This document shows positions 45,038 through 54,821 of a DNA stretch of 64,000 nt, one piece after another. Positions within the stretch are counted from its first letter, which is position 1; each line of letters starts with the position of its first letter. This DNA comes from Beijerinckiaceae bacterium (GTDB taxonomy: Bacteria > Pseudomonadota > Alphaproteobacteria > Rhizobiales > Beijerinckiaceae): positions 24,428 through 88,427 of the forward strand of contig CANJNI010000015.1 of the NCBI GenBank assembly GCA_947475995.1, given 5' to 3'. A model generated the notes under the pieces. It had not been told where the DNA came from and made no database searches. It worked only from the letters and a program-made list of their open reading frames with translations. The position numbers and the translations under genes are program-made.

Positions 45038-46243
45038 ATGTTCCGGGGGAATTACGGTCTGATTCGAGTAGTGATTGCGCTTGGGCTGACGATGATCGTC
45101 GGCTGGGGCACGGTTTTCTATGCATTCGGCGTGCTGGCCCCAAAGATGATCGCCGACACCGGCATGTCGCGCGGGTTTGTCTATGGCTGTTTCTCGCTGG
45201 CGCTGCTCACCAGCGGCGCGGTCGCCCCTGCGGCAGGACGATTGATCGACCGGCGCGGCGGCCGATTCGTGATGACGATCGGTTCCTGCCTGGCGGCGGC
45301 CGGATGCCTGCTGGTAGGCTGGTCGCCCAACATGGCGGTCCACGCATTCGCCTGGATGGTGATCGGCGCGGCTATTCCGCTGATGCTCTACGACCCCGCT
45401 TTCGCGACCATCACCCATCTGGCGGGCGCGAGCGGCGCGAGGCGGCTGATCATCCAGATCACACTTTTCGGCGGCCTCGCCTCGACGGTGTTCTGGCCGC
45501 TTACGCATGTTCTGGAGGCCGCTTACGGCTGGCGGATGGCCTGGGTGTTCTGCGCCGCCGCCAATCTGCTGATCTGCGCGCCGCTGCACTATTTTCTGCT
45601 CCCGTCGAGCCGCCGCACGCTTCCGCCCGAGGACAAGCCGTCCGTCTCCGGCGCTGAAGAAAAGCCGCTGGCGGGCGCATCCGGCGGCCCATACGGTTTT
45701 TTGGCGCTCGCCATCATGTTTGCGTCGAACAATTTCATGCTGTCCGGCATGTCGGCCCACATGATTCCCCTGCTCGTTTCGCAGTCCCTGACGGAAGCCG
45801 AATCCGTGGCGCTCGCGGCCCTGATCGGCCCCGCGCAGGTCGCCGGACGCCTTGTGGAATTACTGTTCGGCCGCAACCTTTCGCCGCTCGTCATCGGAAC
45901 CCTCGCGACTTTCGCGTTGCTGGCCGCCTTCGTGCTGCTCGCGACGTTCGGAGTGTCCGGTTGGGCCGGAATCGCCTTCGCCTGCGTGTACGGCGCGGCG
46001 AACGGCATCATCACGGTCTCGCGCGGCACGCTGCCGCTCGCCCTGTTCGGGCGCGCCGGCTATGGTTCGGTGCTCGGTCGCCTCGCGCGTCCCGGACTGG
46101 TGGCGGCTGCCCTCGCGCCGTTCATTTTCGCGCTGCTGATCGATTTCGGCGGGGCGGACCTCGGCTTCGAAATTTCGTTCGCCGCAGCCGTTCTGGCCTT
46201 CGCGGCCATGACGGCGATCTATCTGCGGTTCAGGCCCCGCTAG
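45038..46243 (+). CDS. Major facilitator superfamily transporter
   Basis: A 401-residue inner-membrane protein with 12 likely helices in two halves. Early features are VIALGLTMIVGWGTVFYAFG and GRLIDRRGGRFVM, the loop 2-3 motif of the superfamily. The central loop is short and acidic (SSRRTLPPEDKPSVSGAEEKP). The second half begins FLALAIMFASNNFMLSGMSAHM. ATG 45038 follows AAGG at good spacing. It resembles oxalate/formate-type or general MFS exporters; the substrate cannot be inferred. It abuts the convergent rsmE. Confidence 0.88.
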   Translation: MFRGNYGLIRVVIALGLTMIVGWGTVFYAFGVLAPKMIADTGMSRGFVYGCFSLALLTSGAVAPAAGRLIDRRGGRFVMTIGSCLAAAGCLLVGWSPNMAVHAFAWMVIGAAIPLMLYDPAFATITHLAGASGARRLIIQITLFGGLASTVFWPLTHVLEAAYGWRMAWVFCAAANLLICAPLHYFLLPSSRRTLPPEDKPSVSGAEEKPLAGASGGPYGFLALAIMFASNNFMLSGMSAHMIPLLVSQSLTEAESVALAALIGPAQVAGRLVELLFGRNLSPLVIGTLATFALLAAFVLLATFGVSGWAGIAFACVYGAANGIITVSRGTLPLALFGRAGYGSVLGRLARPGLVAAALAPFIFALLIDFGGADLGFEISFAAAVLAFAAMTAIYLRFRPR

Positions 46244-47017
46244 TCAGCCGCGCCAGTCGCCCAGCGAGGCCTGCACCAGCGAAAGCGCCGCGACTGCCGC
46301 CGTATCGGCGCGCAGGATGCGCGGCCCGAGCGACAGAACCAGCACATTCGGCAAGGCGCGAAACATCTTGCGTTCCGCCGGATCGAAGCCGCCCTCGGGA
46401 CCGATCAACACCGCCATCCTGCCCGCTCGCTCCCGCGCGCCGCTCAGTGCCGCAAGAGGGTCCTGCACGGGCGCATCCTCGTCCGGCACGATGAGAAGCC
46501 GGTCAGTCGGCCAGCGCTCCAGAATCGCTTCAAGCTTGCGCGGCTCGTCGACCTCCGGAACCGTCAGGATGCCGCATTGCTCGGCGGCCTCGATCGCATT
46601 GGCCCGCATGCGCTCCAGATTGACCCGCGTATTCTGCGTCCGGCGCGTCAGCACCGGAACGAGACGGCTGACGCCGCATTCGGCGGCCTTCTGGACCATG
46701 TAGTCCAGCCGGGCATGTTTGAGAGGCGCGAACAGGTAATGCAGGTCCGGCGCTGTCTCCTGCGGGCGCACAGCTTCAAAGAGGTCGAGTTGCGCGACCT
46801 TTCGGGACACGAGCCTGAGCCCGGCGAGCCATTCCCCGTCGCGGCCGTTGAAGACCAGGATGCGGTCGCCGTCCGCCAGCCGCAGCACGTTCAGCAGATA
46901 GTTCGATTGGTCCCGGTCCGGGTCCAGACTCGCCCCGGCCCGCATGGGCTGGTCGATGAAGAGACGTGGGGCGTCGAAATCGTAGCGCGGCACTGGGCGA
47001 CCCGAATGAAAAGCCAT
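46244..47017 (-). CDS. rsmE: 16S rRNA (uracil(1498)-N(3))-methyltransferase
   Basis: A 257-residue SPOUT methylase that methylates U1498 of 16S rRNA. N-terminal PUA-like part: NYLLNVLRLADGDRILVFNGRDGEWLA; then FAPLKHARLDYMVQKAAECG and RAGRMAVLIGPEGGFDPAER, with LGPRILRADTAAVAALSLVQ forming the knotted SAM site. ATG 47017 is used. It is divergent from the gene at 47213 and then ubiA, an arrangement I recall from other alphaproteobacteria. Confidence 0.94.
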   Translation of the reverse strand: MAFHSGRPVPRYDFDAPRLFIDQPMRAGASLDPDRDQSNYLLNVLRLADGDRILVFNGRDGEWLAGLRLVSRKVAQLDLFEAVRPQETAPDLHYLFAPLKHARLDYMVQKAAECGVSRLVPVLTRRTQNTRVNLERMRANAIEAAEQCGILTVPEVDEPRKLEAILERWPTDRLLIVPDEDAPVQDPLAALSGARERAGRMAVLIGPEGGFDPAERKMFRALPNVLVLSLGPRILRADTAAVAALSLVQASLGDWRG

Positions 47018-47212
47018 TCTACCAGTCCGAAAAATCCGGTCTCGTCAATCATCCGTCATCGCCGCCAGATTGCCGACGCATTTGCCGGGAATAGTACTTC
47101 CACCTCTCCAGCTTGCCCATCGGCGCGGCCTGTTGCTATGAAGTTCCCGCAAGTCGCCGGCATTGCCGGCCGCCGGGCCCGGGGCGGAGTGAGACCGGAC
47201 GGAGTAGCTGCG

Positions 47213-47677
47213 ATGCGGATCAGGAATTGCGGAACGGGTTGGGGCGGTCTTGTCCGGGTTGCGGGCGTGGCGGCGGCTGTCGCCGCAGCCTTCGCGGTTA
47301 CCGGGGCCGCCGCACAGGTCACGGACTGCCAGGGCGACATCGGCAAGCTTCAGCAGAAGCGCGAAACCTATATTTCCGCGCTGAACCGCATCACCAAGGC
47401 CGGCAAGGGCAAGCTTGACCCGATTGCGGCCTGCCCGCAATTGCGCAGCCTTTCGACCATCGAAGGCCAGATTCTGGACTACATGACCAAGAACCAGAAC
47501 TGGTGCGATATCCCTGACACTGTCATCGAGAACGTCAAGGAAGGCCGCCAGAAGACGGCGAGCTTCGCCGGACAGGCCTGCAAGTTCGCCGCGCAGGCCC
47601 GCAAGGCCCAGCAGCAGGCCGCGCAGGGCGGCGGCGGCGCGCCGCAGGCGCCGCGTCTGCCGACCGGACCTCTGTGA
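47213..47677 (+). CDS. Secreted protein of unknown function
   Basis: A 154-residue protein from ATG 47213 with signal peptide (VRVAGVAAAVAAAFAVTGAAA). The mature part has three cysteines near DCQGDIGKLQQKRETYISAL, IAACPQLRSLSTIEGQILDY and NQNWCDIPD, plus another in GQACKFAAQA. The tail is Gln/Gly/Pro-rich. It overlaps the ubiA start by 4 bases (GTGA), so they are coupled. I do not recognise the family beyond a common Rhizobiales hypothetical. Confidence 0.8.
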   Translation: MRIRNCGTGWGGLVRVAGVAAAVAAAFAVTGAAAQVTDCQGDIGKLQQKRETYISALNRITKAGKGKLDPIAACPQLRSLSTIEGQILDYMTKNQNWCDIPDTVIENVKEGRQKTASFAGQACKFAAQARKAQQQAAQGGGGAPQAPRLPTGPL

Positions 47678-48633
47678 CGCCGGCAGGCGGTTCGAAGGAC
47701 ATTCCGGATTCCACGACGCCGGACGCGCTGCCCGATTCAGCGCCTGCCCATTTTTCGCTTCGTCTGGCGCCCGCCGCCTGGCGGCCCTTCGTGCAACTCG
47801 CGCGTCTTGACCGTCCGATCGGCTGGTGGCTCCTCCTTCTGCCCTGCTGGTGGTCGGATGCGCTCGCCGGCATCGCCATGCGGACCGGCCCGAACCTCTG
47901 GCATGACCTGCTTTTCCTGATCGGCGCTGTCGCGATGCGCGGCGCGGGCTCGACCTACAATGATCTGGTCGACCGCAAGATCGACGCACAGGTGGAGCGC
48001 ACCCGCGGACGCCCGCTCCCCTCGGGCCGGGTGACGCCGCGCGCTGCAAAGATCTTTCTCCTCGCGCAATGCTGCGTGGGCGCGGCGGTGCTGTTCAGCC
48101 TCAACCCCTTCGCCATCGCGGTGGGGCTGACGTCTCTGCTGATCGTCGCGATCTACCCGTTCATGAAGCGCATCACCTCATGGCCGCAGGCGGTGCTGGG
48201 CCTCGCCTTCGCGTGGGGCGGCCTGATGGGCTGGGCGGCCGCCGCCGGACGGCTCGATGCCCCCGCCTTCCTGATCTATCTGGCCGCGATCCTGTGGACG
48301 ATGGGCTACGATACGATCTACGCCCTGCAGGACTCGCGCGACGACGCCATCGCAGGCGTCAGATCGACGGCTCGCCTGTTCGGCGCAAAGGTGCGCGAAG
48401 GCGTCGGCCTGCTTTATCTCGGTGCGGTGATCAGCGCTCTGGCGGCTATCGTGCTGTCCGGAGGCGGCCTCGTCGCCCATCTGGGGCTGACGGCCTTTGC
48501 GTTTCATCTTGTCTGGCAGACGCGCCAGTTGCACGAGGGTCTTGAACCTTCGCGGGCGCTGCATCTGTTCCGCGCCAACCGCGATGCCGGACTGCTGCTG
48601 TTTGCGGGCCTGGCGTTGGCAGGAATGTTCTGA
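47674..48633 (+). CDS. ubiA: 4-hydroxybenzoate octaprenyltransferase
   Basis: A 319-residue inner-membrane enzyme that attaches the polyprenyl chain to 4-hydroxybenzoate in ubiquinone synthesis. The first Asp-rich motif is YNDLVDRKIDAQVERTRGRP and the second is YDTIYALQDSRDDAIAG. About eight membrane helices surround them. GTG 47674 overlaps the preceding stop. The polyprenyl donor is likely made by the synthase at 17196. The stop is directly against the convergent small gene at 48634. Confidence 0.95.
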   Translation: MTPAGGSKDIPDSTTPDALPDSAPAHFSLRLAPAAWRPFVQLARLDRPIGWWLLLLPCWWSDALAGIAMRTGPNLWHDLLFLIGAVAMRGAGSTYNDLVDRKIDAQVERTRGRPLPSGRVTPRAAKIFLLAQCCVGAAVLFSLNPFAIAVGLTSLLIVAIYPFMKRITSWPQAVLGLAFAWGGLMGWAAAAGRLDAPAFLIYLAAILWTMGYDTIYALQDSRDDAIAGVRSTARLFGAKVREGVGLLYLGAVISALAAIVLSGGGLVAHLGLTAFAFHLVWQTRQLHEGLEPSRALHLFRANRDAGLLLFAGLALAGMF

Positions 48634-48843
48634 TCAGGCGTCGGTCTTCGGGTCGCTCCAGCGACGCCGCGGCGTATTGGTCATGTCCAGTTCGTTGGCC
48701 CGGAAAGGGCTGCGCCTTTCCTGCCTGATCCCCACCGGTCCGAACGGCCAGTTGCTGTGGCCGCGATGCCTGCGGATTCGGGCGGCCCCGACGCCTTCAC
48801 GATCGGGCCGGCTCATGTCGCCTTTCGAATGAAAATCGCTCAT
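48634..48843 (-). CDS. Small basic protein next to DUF6101
   Basis: A 69-residue Arg-rich protein from ATG 48843: MSDFHSKGDMSRPDREGVG, RRHRGHSNWPFGPVGIRQER, ending TNTPRRRWSDPKTDA. It starts 4 bases after the DUF6101 stop and ends directly against the ubiA stop, so it fills the gap neatly. Low complexity and basic residues suggest disorder or nucleic-acid binding, by inference. Composition fits a real coding sequence. Confidence 0.55.
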   Translation of the reverse strand: MSDFHSKGDMSRPDREGVGAARIRRHRGHSNWPFGPVGIRQERRSPFRANELDMTNTPRRRWSDPKTDA

Positions 48844-48847
48844 GGCT

Positions 48848-49390
48848 TTACTCGTAACAGATGATTTCGCGCTCCCCGGCGTGGACGCGCGAGATTGCGG
48901 ATATGTTCCCCATGCGCCGCCGCGTGCAGAAACGCGGCCGCCGTTTTGACAGGGTTGCGAGGCGACGGCGCGGCGATGCGCAGCCATCGGACTGTAGCGA
49001 TTCGTTGGTATCCGCGACGGTTACAAGGCTTCCGTCGTGACGCTCCACCATGCGCGGCAGCGCCAGATAGCGCGCCCATCTTGTCCATTCGGCGACGCCG
49101 TCGGCCTCGCCGGTCGTTTCGAGAACCACGCCGAGATCGGCGTCGCGATGCGCGAGCGAAATGCGGAAGATTCTTTCGCGCGAACCATCCTCGATGCTGA
49201 GGGTCACGCCCGCATAGGTGTGTGTGGGCACGCCCACCCGCATCGCAATGCCTTGCACGCGCCTCTCGATCAGCACGCGCCGCGCATCGAGATAGACATG
49301 GCGGCTACCGTCATCGGCCCGCGCATCGGGCGCCACACGCCCACGGTCCGGTTCGGAAATCACGCCCCTGCTTGTGCTTTCGATTGCCAT
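48848..49390 (-). CDS. DUF6101 family protein
   Basis: A 180-residue soluble protein: RVAPDARADDGSRHVYLDAR, RRVQGIAMRVGVPTHTYAGV, IEDGSRERIFRISLAHRDAD and LGVVLETTGEADGVAEWTRWARYLALPRMVER (given as consecutive pieces). These blocks match, as I recall, the DUF6101 family found beside ubiA in Rhizobiales. The C-terminus is basic. Function unknown. ATG 49390. Confidence 0.75.
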   Translation of the reverse strand: MAIESTSRGVISEPDRGRVAPDARADDGSRHVYLDARRVLIERRVQGIAMRVGVPTHTYAGVTLSIEDGSRERIFRISLAHRDADLGVVLETTGEADGVAEWTRWARYLALPRMVERHDGSLVTVADTNESLQSDGCASPRRRLATLSKRRPRFCTRRRMGNISAISRVHAGEREIICYE

Positions 49391-49615
49391 TATGGTTCGA
49401 CGCCCTGATGTCCACCGCAGTTTTCTGCGTTGGTCTCAGCATCGCCGACCGGGTGAGCAAATGTGCTAACGCGGCTGGTTAACGGGTCTTGAAACCCCGT
49501 CGTTGCGGGCCGTTTCGAGAGGCATGGTTGGAATCAGGTAGCGCGATTCCATAAAATTGTTTGGAACCATGGGGCGCTGCGGGACTCTACGGCAACGAAT
49601 GGATTCACCCGGCCC

Positions 49616-52576
49616 TTGACGAACAGCCACGATAATCTCGCGGACGCTTTCCCGGGCGACAGCCTGATGAGCCAGCATCTGCGCGCGCATGACTGGAGCT
49701 CGCATCCTTTGGGCGCCCCGCATGCATGGCCGGAGGGACTGAAGGTCCCGCTTCGCATGATGCTGACGTCGCGCTTCGAAATGTGGCTCGGCTGGGGCGA
49801 CGAACTGAACTTCTTCTACAATGATTCCTACATACCAACGCTCGGCATCAAGCATCCCCAAGCAATTGGAAAGCCGATGCGCGAGGTGTGGCGGGAAATC
49901 TATTCCGACGTCGAGGACCGGATCGTGTCCGTCATGCGGGACGGAACGCCCACCTGGGACAAGGCCCTCATGCTTCTGCTGGAGCGAAGCGGCTTTCCGG
50001 AGGAAACCTACCACACGTTTTCCTATTCGCCGCTGCGCGGCGATTCCGGTTCCATCCAGGGACTGATGTGCGTCGTCACCGAAGAGACGCAGCGCGTTAT
50101 CGGCGAGCGGCGTATCGACACATTGCGTGAGCTCGCCACGCGCCTGCTTCCGGCCAGAAGCCGCAAGGAGGTGATTGTGGCCGCCGCAGAGGCGCTGAAG
50201 GCCAATCTCAAGGACTTTCCTTTCAGCGTGCTTTATCTCTTCGAGGGAGCGCTTGTGGCCAGCACCGCCGAAGATCCGGGCGATGCGCGCGAAATCGAGC
50301 ACGCGGCATGGCCGTTCGACGCCTTCGGGAAAGGCGCCGATTTTATCCGGCGCCCGCTCCACACGCTGACGAAAAGAGCGCCGCGCGGCGCGTGGAATAT
50401 TGCCCCCCGGGATGTGCTGGTGACGCCCGTCATGAAGCCCGGCCAGTCGGAAGCCATCGGGGCGCTGGTGCTGGGGCTCAATCCCTACCGCCCCTTTGAC
50501 GAAGGCACAGGCGCGTTCGTCAAACTCATCGCCGGCCAGATCGCAGGCGCGATCGCGACGGTCGACATGCAGGCGCAGGCCGGAGCCGAGACCGAACGCC
50601 TGCGCCAGCTCTTTGAACAATCGCCGAGCTTCATCGCGATCCTGCGCGGCCCGCAGCACCGCTTCGAAATGGTCAATCCGGGCTACATGCAGGTAATCGG
50701 ACATCGCGACGTGATTGGAAGAACCGTGCGCGAGAGCCTGCCCGATCTGGAAGGGCAAGGGTTCTTCGAGTTGCTCGATACGGTTTACGTCAGCGGCCAG
50801 CCATTCGCCGGGCGCGCCGTGTCGGTGCATCTTCAGCACAGCGCGGGCGCGCCGCGCGAGGAGCGCTATCTCGATTTCGTCTATCAGCCCATTACCGGAC
50901 CGGACGGATCCGTCACCGGCATCTTCGTCGAAGGCATTGACGTCACCGCCACCCACAATGCTGTCGCTGCGCTGCGCGAAAGCGGCGAGCAGTTCCGCAC
51001 CCTCTCGGAAGCCATGCCCAATCAGGTCTGGACTTCAAGAGCCGATGGCGATCTCGACTGGTTCAACTCGCGCGTCATGCAATACTCCGGTCTTGCGCCG
51101 CACGATCTGGAAGGCCAGGGCTGGACCCGCATCGTGCATCCGGACGATCTTCCCGCAGCGACGAAGCGCTGGATTCGCTCTCTGGCGTCCGGGGCTACCT
51201 ACGAAACGGAATTTCGCCTGCTCCGCCGCGATGGCCGCTATCGCTGGCATATCGCGCGCGCCGTGGCGTTGCGCAATGAGCGGGGCGAAATCAACCGCTG
51301 GATCGGCACCAACACCGACATCGACGACCAGAAGACGGCCGCGCAGGCGCTTCTGGATCTCACCGAGACGCTGGAAAAAAAGGTGCAGCAGCGCACCAGC
51401 GAATTGATGGCGGCCGAGGAAGCCCTGCGGCAGAGCCAGAAGATGGAAGCCGTCGGACAACTCACGGGCGGCATCGCGCACGATTTCAACAATCTTCTCG
51501 CGGCGATCAGCGGCAGCCTGGAGCTGATCGACACGCGCGTGAAGCAGAACCGCCTGTCGGCGATTACGCGCTACATCGACGCCGCCCAGGGCGCGGTAAA
51601 GCGCGCGGCCTCGCTCACGCAAAGACTGCTGGCGTTTTCGCGGCGGCAGACGCTCGACCCCAAGCCGATCAACATCAATCGCCTCATCGCCGACATGGAG
51701 GAATTGATCCGCCGCACCGTGGGGCCGAGCATCGAAATCGAGGTCGTCGGCGCCGGCGGCCTGTGGCCCACGCTGGTCGATCCGCACCAGCTTGAAAACG
51801 CCCTGCTCAATCTGTGCATCAATGCGCGCGACGCCATGCCGGATGGCGGACGCCTGACCATCGAGACGGCCAACAAATGGCTCGACGATCGCGCCGCGCG
51901 CGACCGCGAACTGCCGCCCGGCCAGTATATCTCGCTTTGCGTCACCGACACCGGAACCGGCATGTCGCCAGAAGTGATTTCGCGCGCCTTCGACCCGTTC
52001 TTCACCACCAAGCCGATTGGCGAAGGCACCGGCCTGGGGCTTTCGATGATCTACGGTTTCGTGAGACAGTCGGGCGGGCAGGTTCGCATTTATTCCGAAG
52101 TCGGACAGGGAACCACCATGTGTCTCTACCTGCCGCGCCATCTCGGCGAGGTGGACGATCAAGCAGCCGGAGCCAGTACTGCGATGCGCGATTCCGACGG
52201 ACATGGCGAGACGGTTCTGGTGATCGACGATGAGCCGACCGTCCGAATGCTCATCGTCGACGTGCTGGAAGAGGCCGGATACAAGACCATCGAGGCGCCT
52301 GACGGCCCGGCGGGCCTCAAGGTGCTGCAATCGGACGCGCGGATCGACCTGCTGATCACCGACGTCGGGCTTCCGGGCGGCCTCAACGGACGACAGGTGG
52401 CGGATGCGGGCCGTTCCCTCCGGCCCGGCCTCAAGGTGCTGTTCATCACCGGCTATGCGGAGAACGCCGCTGTTCGCAACGGTTTCCTCGATCCCGGCAT
52501 GCAGGTCGTCACCAAGCCATTCACGATGGACACGCTGTCGAACAAGATCCGCGAGATGATCGACAGCAAGGTCTAG
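49616..52576 (+). CDS. PAS-GAF hybrid histidine kinase
   Basis: A 986-residue cytoplasmic sensor. It begins with a PAS-like domain with the RAHDWSSHPLGAPHAWPEGL signature, then a GAF-like segment, then two PAS/PAC domains (about 340-460 and 470-590). HisKA has His622 in GGIAHDFNNLLAAISGS, the ATPase has VTDTGTGMSPEV and GTGLGLSMIYGF, and the C-terminal receiver has Asp916 in ITDVGLPGG. Internal relay is likely. TTG 49616 is the start used; ATG 49667 is an alternative. No membrane segments. It is 18 bases before trmD. Confidence 0.92.
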   Translation: MTNSHDNLADAFPGDSLMSQHLRAHDWSSHPLGAPHAWPEGLKVPLRMMLTSRFEMWLGWGDELNFFYNDSYIPTLGIKHPQAIGKPMREVWREIYSDVEDRIVSVMRDGTPTWDKALMLLLERSGFPEETYHTFSYSPLRGDSGSIQGLMCVVTEETQRVIGERRIDTLRELATRLLPARSRKEVIVAAAEALKANLKDFPFSVLYLFEGALVASTAEDPGDAREIEHAAWPFDAFGKGADFIRRPLHTLTKRAPRGAWNIAPRDVLVTPVMKPGQSEAIGALVLGLNPYRPFDEGTGAFVKLIAGQIAGAIATVDMQAQAGAETERLRQLFEQSPSFIAILRGPQHRFEMVNPGYMQVIGHRDVIGRTVRESLPDLEGQGFFELLDTVYVSGQPFAGRAVSVHLQHSAGAPREERYLDFVYQPITGPDGSVTGIFVEGIDVTATHNAVAALRESGEQFRTLSEAMPNQVWTSRADGDLDWFNSRVMQYSGLAPHDLEGQGWTRIVHPDDLPAATKRWIRSLASGATYETEFRLLRRDGRYRWHIARAVALRNERGEINRWIGTNTDIDDQKTAAQALLDLTETLEKKVQQRTSELMAAEEALRQSQKMEAVGQLTGGIAHDFNNLLAAISGSLELIDTRVKQNRLSAITRYIDAAQGAVKRAASLTQRLLAFSRRQTLDPKPININRLIADMEELIRRTVGPSIEIEVVGAGGLWPTLVDPHQLENALLNLCINARDAMPDGGRLTIETANKWLDDRAARDRELPPGQYISLCVTDTGTGMSPEVISRAFDPFFTTKPIGEGTGLGLSMIYGFVRQSGGQVRIYSEVGQGTTMCLYLPRHLGEVDDQAAGASTAMRDSDGHGETVLVIDDEPTVRMLIVDVLEEAGYKTIEAPDGPAGLKVLQSDARIDLLITDVGLPGGLNGRQVADAGRSLRPGLKVLFITGYAENAAVRNGFLDPGMQVVTKPFTMDTLSNKIREMIDSKV

Positions 52577-52594
52577 TTGTTCTAACGCTGGCGC

Positions 52595-53275
52595 ATGTTT
52601 CGCGCCACGATCCTGACCCTCTATCCGGAAATGTTTCCGGGGCCGCTCGGACTTTCGCTTTCGGGCGATGCGCTGGCGCGCGGCCTGTGGGGGCTGGAAA
52701 CCAGGAACATCCGCGACCACGGGCTCGGCCGGCATCGCGCCGTGGACGATACGCCCGCCGGCGGCGGACCCGGCATGGTGATCCGCGCCGATGTGCTGGC
52801 GGCGGCGGTGGATGCCATCGCGCAGACTGAAGACGTGCGGCCCCGCCTGCTGATGAGCCCGCGCGGACGTCCGCTGACCCAGAAGCGTGTGCGTCGGCTT
52901 GCCGAAGGTCCGGGCGTGATCATCGTCTGCGGACGCTTCGAGGGCGTCGACGAGCGCGTCATCGCCGCGAGAGGTCTGGAGGAAGTCTCCATCGGCGACT
53001 ACGTGCTGTCGGGCGGCGAGATCGCCGCCATCGTGACCATCGACGCCTGCGTGCGGCTCATTCCGGGCGTGATGGGCAAGAATGCGTCCGGCGAGGAAGA
53101 AAGCTTCGAATCCGGCCTGCTCGAATATCCGCATTACACCCGCCCGCGCGAATGGGAGGGACAGTCCATCCCGGACATTCTGCTGTCGGGCGACCACGCG
53201 AAGATCGCCCGCTGGAGGCATGAGGAAGCTTTGCGGCTGACGCGCGAGCGGCGGCCCGATCTTCTGGACAAATAG
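52595..53275 (+). CDS. trmD: tRNA (guanine37-N1)-methyltransferase
   Basis: A 226-residue SPOUT methylase that makes m1G37 in tRNAs reading CNN codons. It contains [57 protein letters not shown] and [16 protein letters not shown], the last two forming the knot. Standard length. Normally it sits between rimM and rplS in the rpsP operon; here it follows a sensor kinase and precedes the YcjX gene, with no ribosomal gene in view. Confidence 0.96.
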   Translation: MFRATILTLYPEMFPGPLGLSLSGDALARGLWGLETRNIRDHGLGRHRAVDDTPAGGGPGMVIRADVLAAAVDAIAQTEDVRPRLLMSPRGRPLTQKRVRRLAEGPGVIIVCGRFEGVDERVIAARGLEEVSIGDYVLSGGEIAAIVTIDACVRLIPGVMGKNASGEEESFESGLLEYPHYTRPREWEGQSIPDILLSGDHAKIARWRHEEALRLTRERRPDLLDK

Positions 53276-53333
53276 CCGCCCTCGCAAGCAGGCTCCCGAA
53301 CCCCTACATTGAGGGGCCGACAGGACGCCGCCA

Positions 53334-54821
53334 TTGAGTCTTCTCTCCGATCTCGCCCTCGAAGCCCGCATTGCGGCGCAGAGCATGGCGGATTTCGTCT
53401 CCGGTCGTGGCCTGCGGCTCGGCGTGACCGGGCTCTCCCGCGCAGGCAAGACGGTGTTCATCACCGCGCTGGTGCATGACCTGATGCGGCTTTCGGCGCT
53501 GCCGCGCGACGATGCGCGGCGCTACATGCCGGTCTTTCGCGTCCATGCCGAAGGGCGTCTGAGGCGCGCGATCCTCGACCCGCAACCCGATGACGCCGTG
53601 CCGCGCTTTGCGTATGAGGATCATCTGAAGGCGCTCACCGCCGGCGAGGCGCGTCACTGGCCGCAATCGACGCGGCGCATTTCAGAACTCCGGCTGACGC
53701 TCGAATTCGAAAGCACGGGCGGGTGGCGCAAGGGCGTCTCGACGCTGCCCATCGACATCGTGGATTATCCGGGCGAGTGGCTGCTTGATCTGCCGCTGCT
53801 CGCGAAATCCTATGCGCAATGGTCTCGCGAGACTCTCGACGCCAGCGCATCGGCGGCGCGCGCCATGCTGGCGAAAGACTGGCGCGGCTTCATCACGACG
53901 CTTGATCCCGCAGCGACTGCGGATGAAGACCTGGCGCGCCGCGCGGCGGAGATTTTCACCGCCTACCTGCGCGCCTGCCGCGACGATCAATATGCGCTCT
54001 CGACCCTGCCGCCCGGCCGCTTCCTGATGCCCGGCGACATGGAAGGCTCGCCTGCGCTGACCTTCGCGCCATTGCCGGTGGAGGAAGGCGTCACGCCTGC
54101 GTCAGGTTCGCTCGCCGCCATGATGGAGCGGCGCTACGAGGCCTACAAGACGCATGTGGTGCGGCCCTTCTTCCGCGATCATTTCGCGCGGCTAGACCGG
54201 CAGATAGTGCTCGTCGATGCGCTTGCGGCGCTGAATTCCGGCCCTGCGGCGGTGCGCGATCTGGAAACCGCCATGACGGATATTCTCACCGCCTTCCGGT
54301 CGGGCCGCTCGACGCTGCTCTCGTCCATCTTCCGTCCGCGCATCGACAGGATTCTGTTCGCCGCCACCAAGGCGGATCATCTGCATCACACCAGCCACGA
54401 CAGGCTGGAAGCGATCCTGCAACATCTGACGGGCCGCGCGATTGCGCGCGCCGAAGGCGTCGGCGCGAGGGTCGATGTGATCGCCATGGCGGCCGTGCGG
54501 GCGACCCGCGAAGCCGCCGTGCGGCATGAGGGGGAAACGCTGGAAGCCATCGTGGGCTCGCCGCTGGCGGGCGAGCGCGTCGGCGGCGACATATTCGACG
54601 GATCGCAGGAAGCCGCGATCTTTCCGGGCGAATTGCCTGCGGATCCAAAGGCCGTGTTCCGGGGCGATGCGCTGGCCACGCCGGCCGAAGAGGCGGACTG
54701 GCGTTTCGCCCGGTTCCGACCGCCGCTCGCCTCATCGGGAAGCGACGGCAAGCCGCTTCCCCTGCCGCATATCCGGCTCGACCGCGCGCTCGAATTTCTG
54801 CTGGGAGACAGGCTCGGATGA
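53334..54821 (+). CDS. YcjX-family P-loop protein
   Basis: A 495-residue protein of the YcjX (DUF463) family. The P-loop is RLGVTGLSRAGKTVFITALV (about residue 32-51), and LPIDIVDYPGEWLLDLPLL is the family block near Walker B. RFLMPGDMEGSPALTFAPL, YEAYKTHVVRPFFRDHFARL and FAATKADHLHHTSHDRLEAI follow. In Escherichia coli ycjX and ycjF are phage-shock-associated; here too the YcjF-type gene overlaps its end. TTG 53334 is the start. Confidence 0.9.
   Translation: MSLLSDLALEARIAAQSMADFVSGRGLRLGVTGLSRAGKTVFITALVHDLMRLSALPRDDARRYMPVFRVHAEGRLRRAILDPQPDDAVPRFAYEDHLKALTAGEARHWPQSTRRISELRLTLEFESTGGWRKGVSTLPIDIVDYPGEWLLDLPLLAKSYAQWSRETLDASASAARAMLAKDWRGFITTLDPAATADEDLARRAAEIFTAYLRACRDDQYALSTLPPGRFLMPGDMEGSPALTFAPLPVEEGVTPASGSLAAMMERRYEAYKTHVVRPFFRDHFARLDRQIVLVDALAALNSGPAAVRDLETAMTDILTAFRSGRSTLLSSIFRPRIDRILFAATKADHLHHTSHDRLEAILQHLTGRAIARAEGVGARVDVIAMAAVRATREAAVRHEGETLEAIVGSPLAGERVGGDIFDGSQEAAIFPGELPADPKAVFRGDALATPAEEADWRFARFRPPLASSGSDGKPLPLPHIRLDRALEFLLGDRLG

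Noticed and set aside
51035..53464. Long minus-strand open frame (about 800 codons)
   Set aside because: It is opposite the hybrid histidine kinase and trmD, whose motifs are unambiguous. No family pattern in the antisense product.
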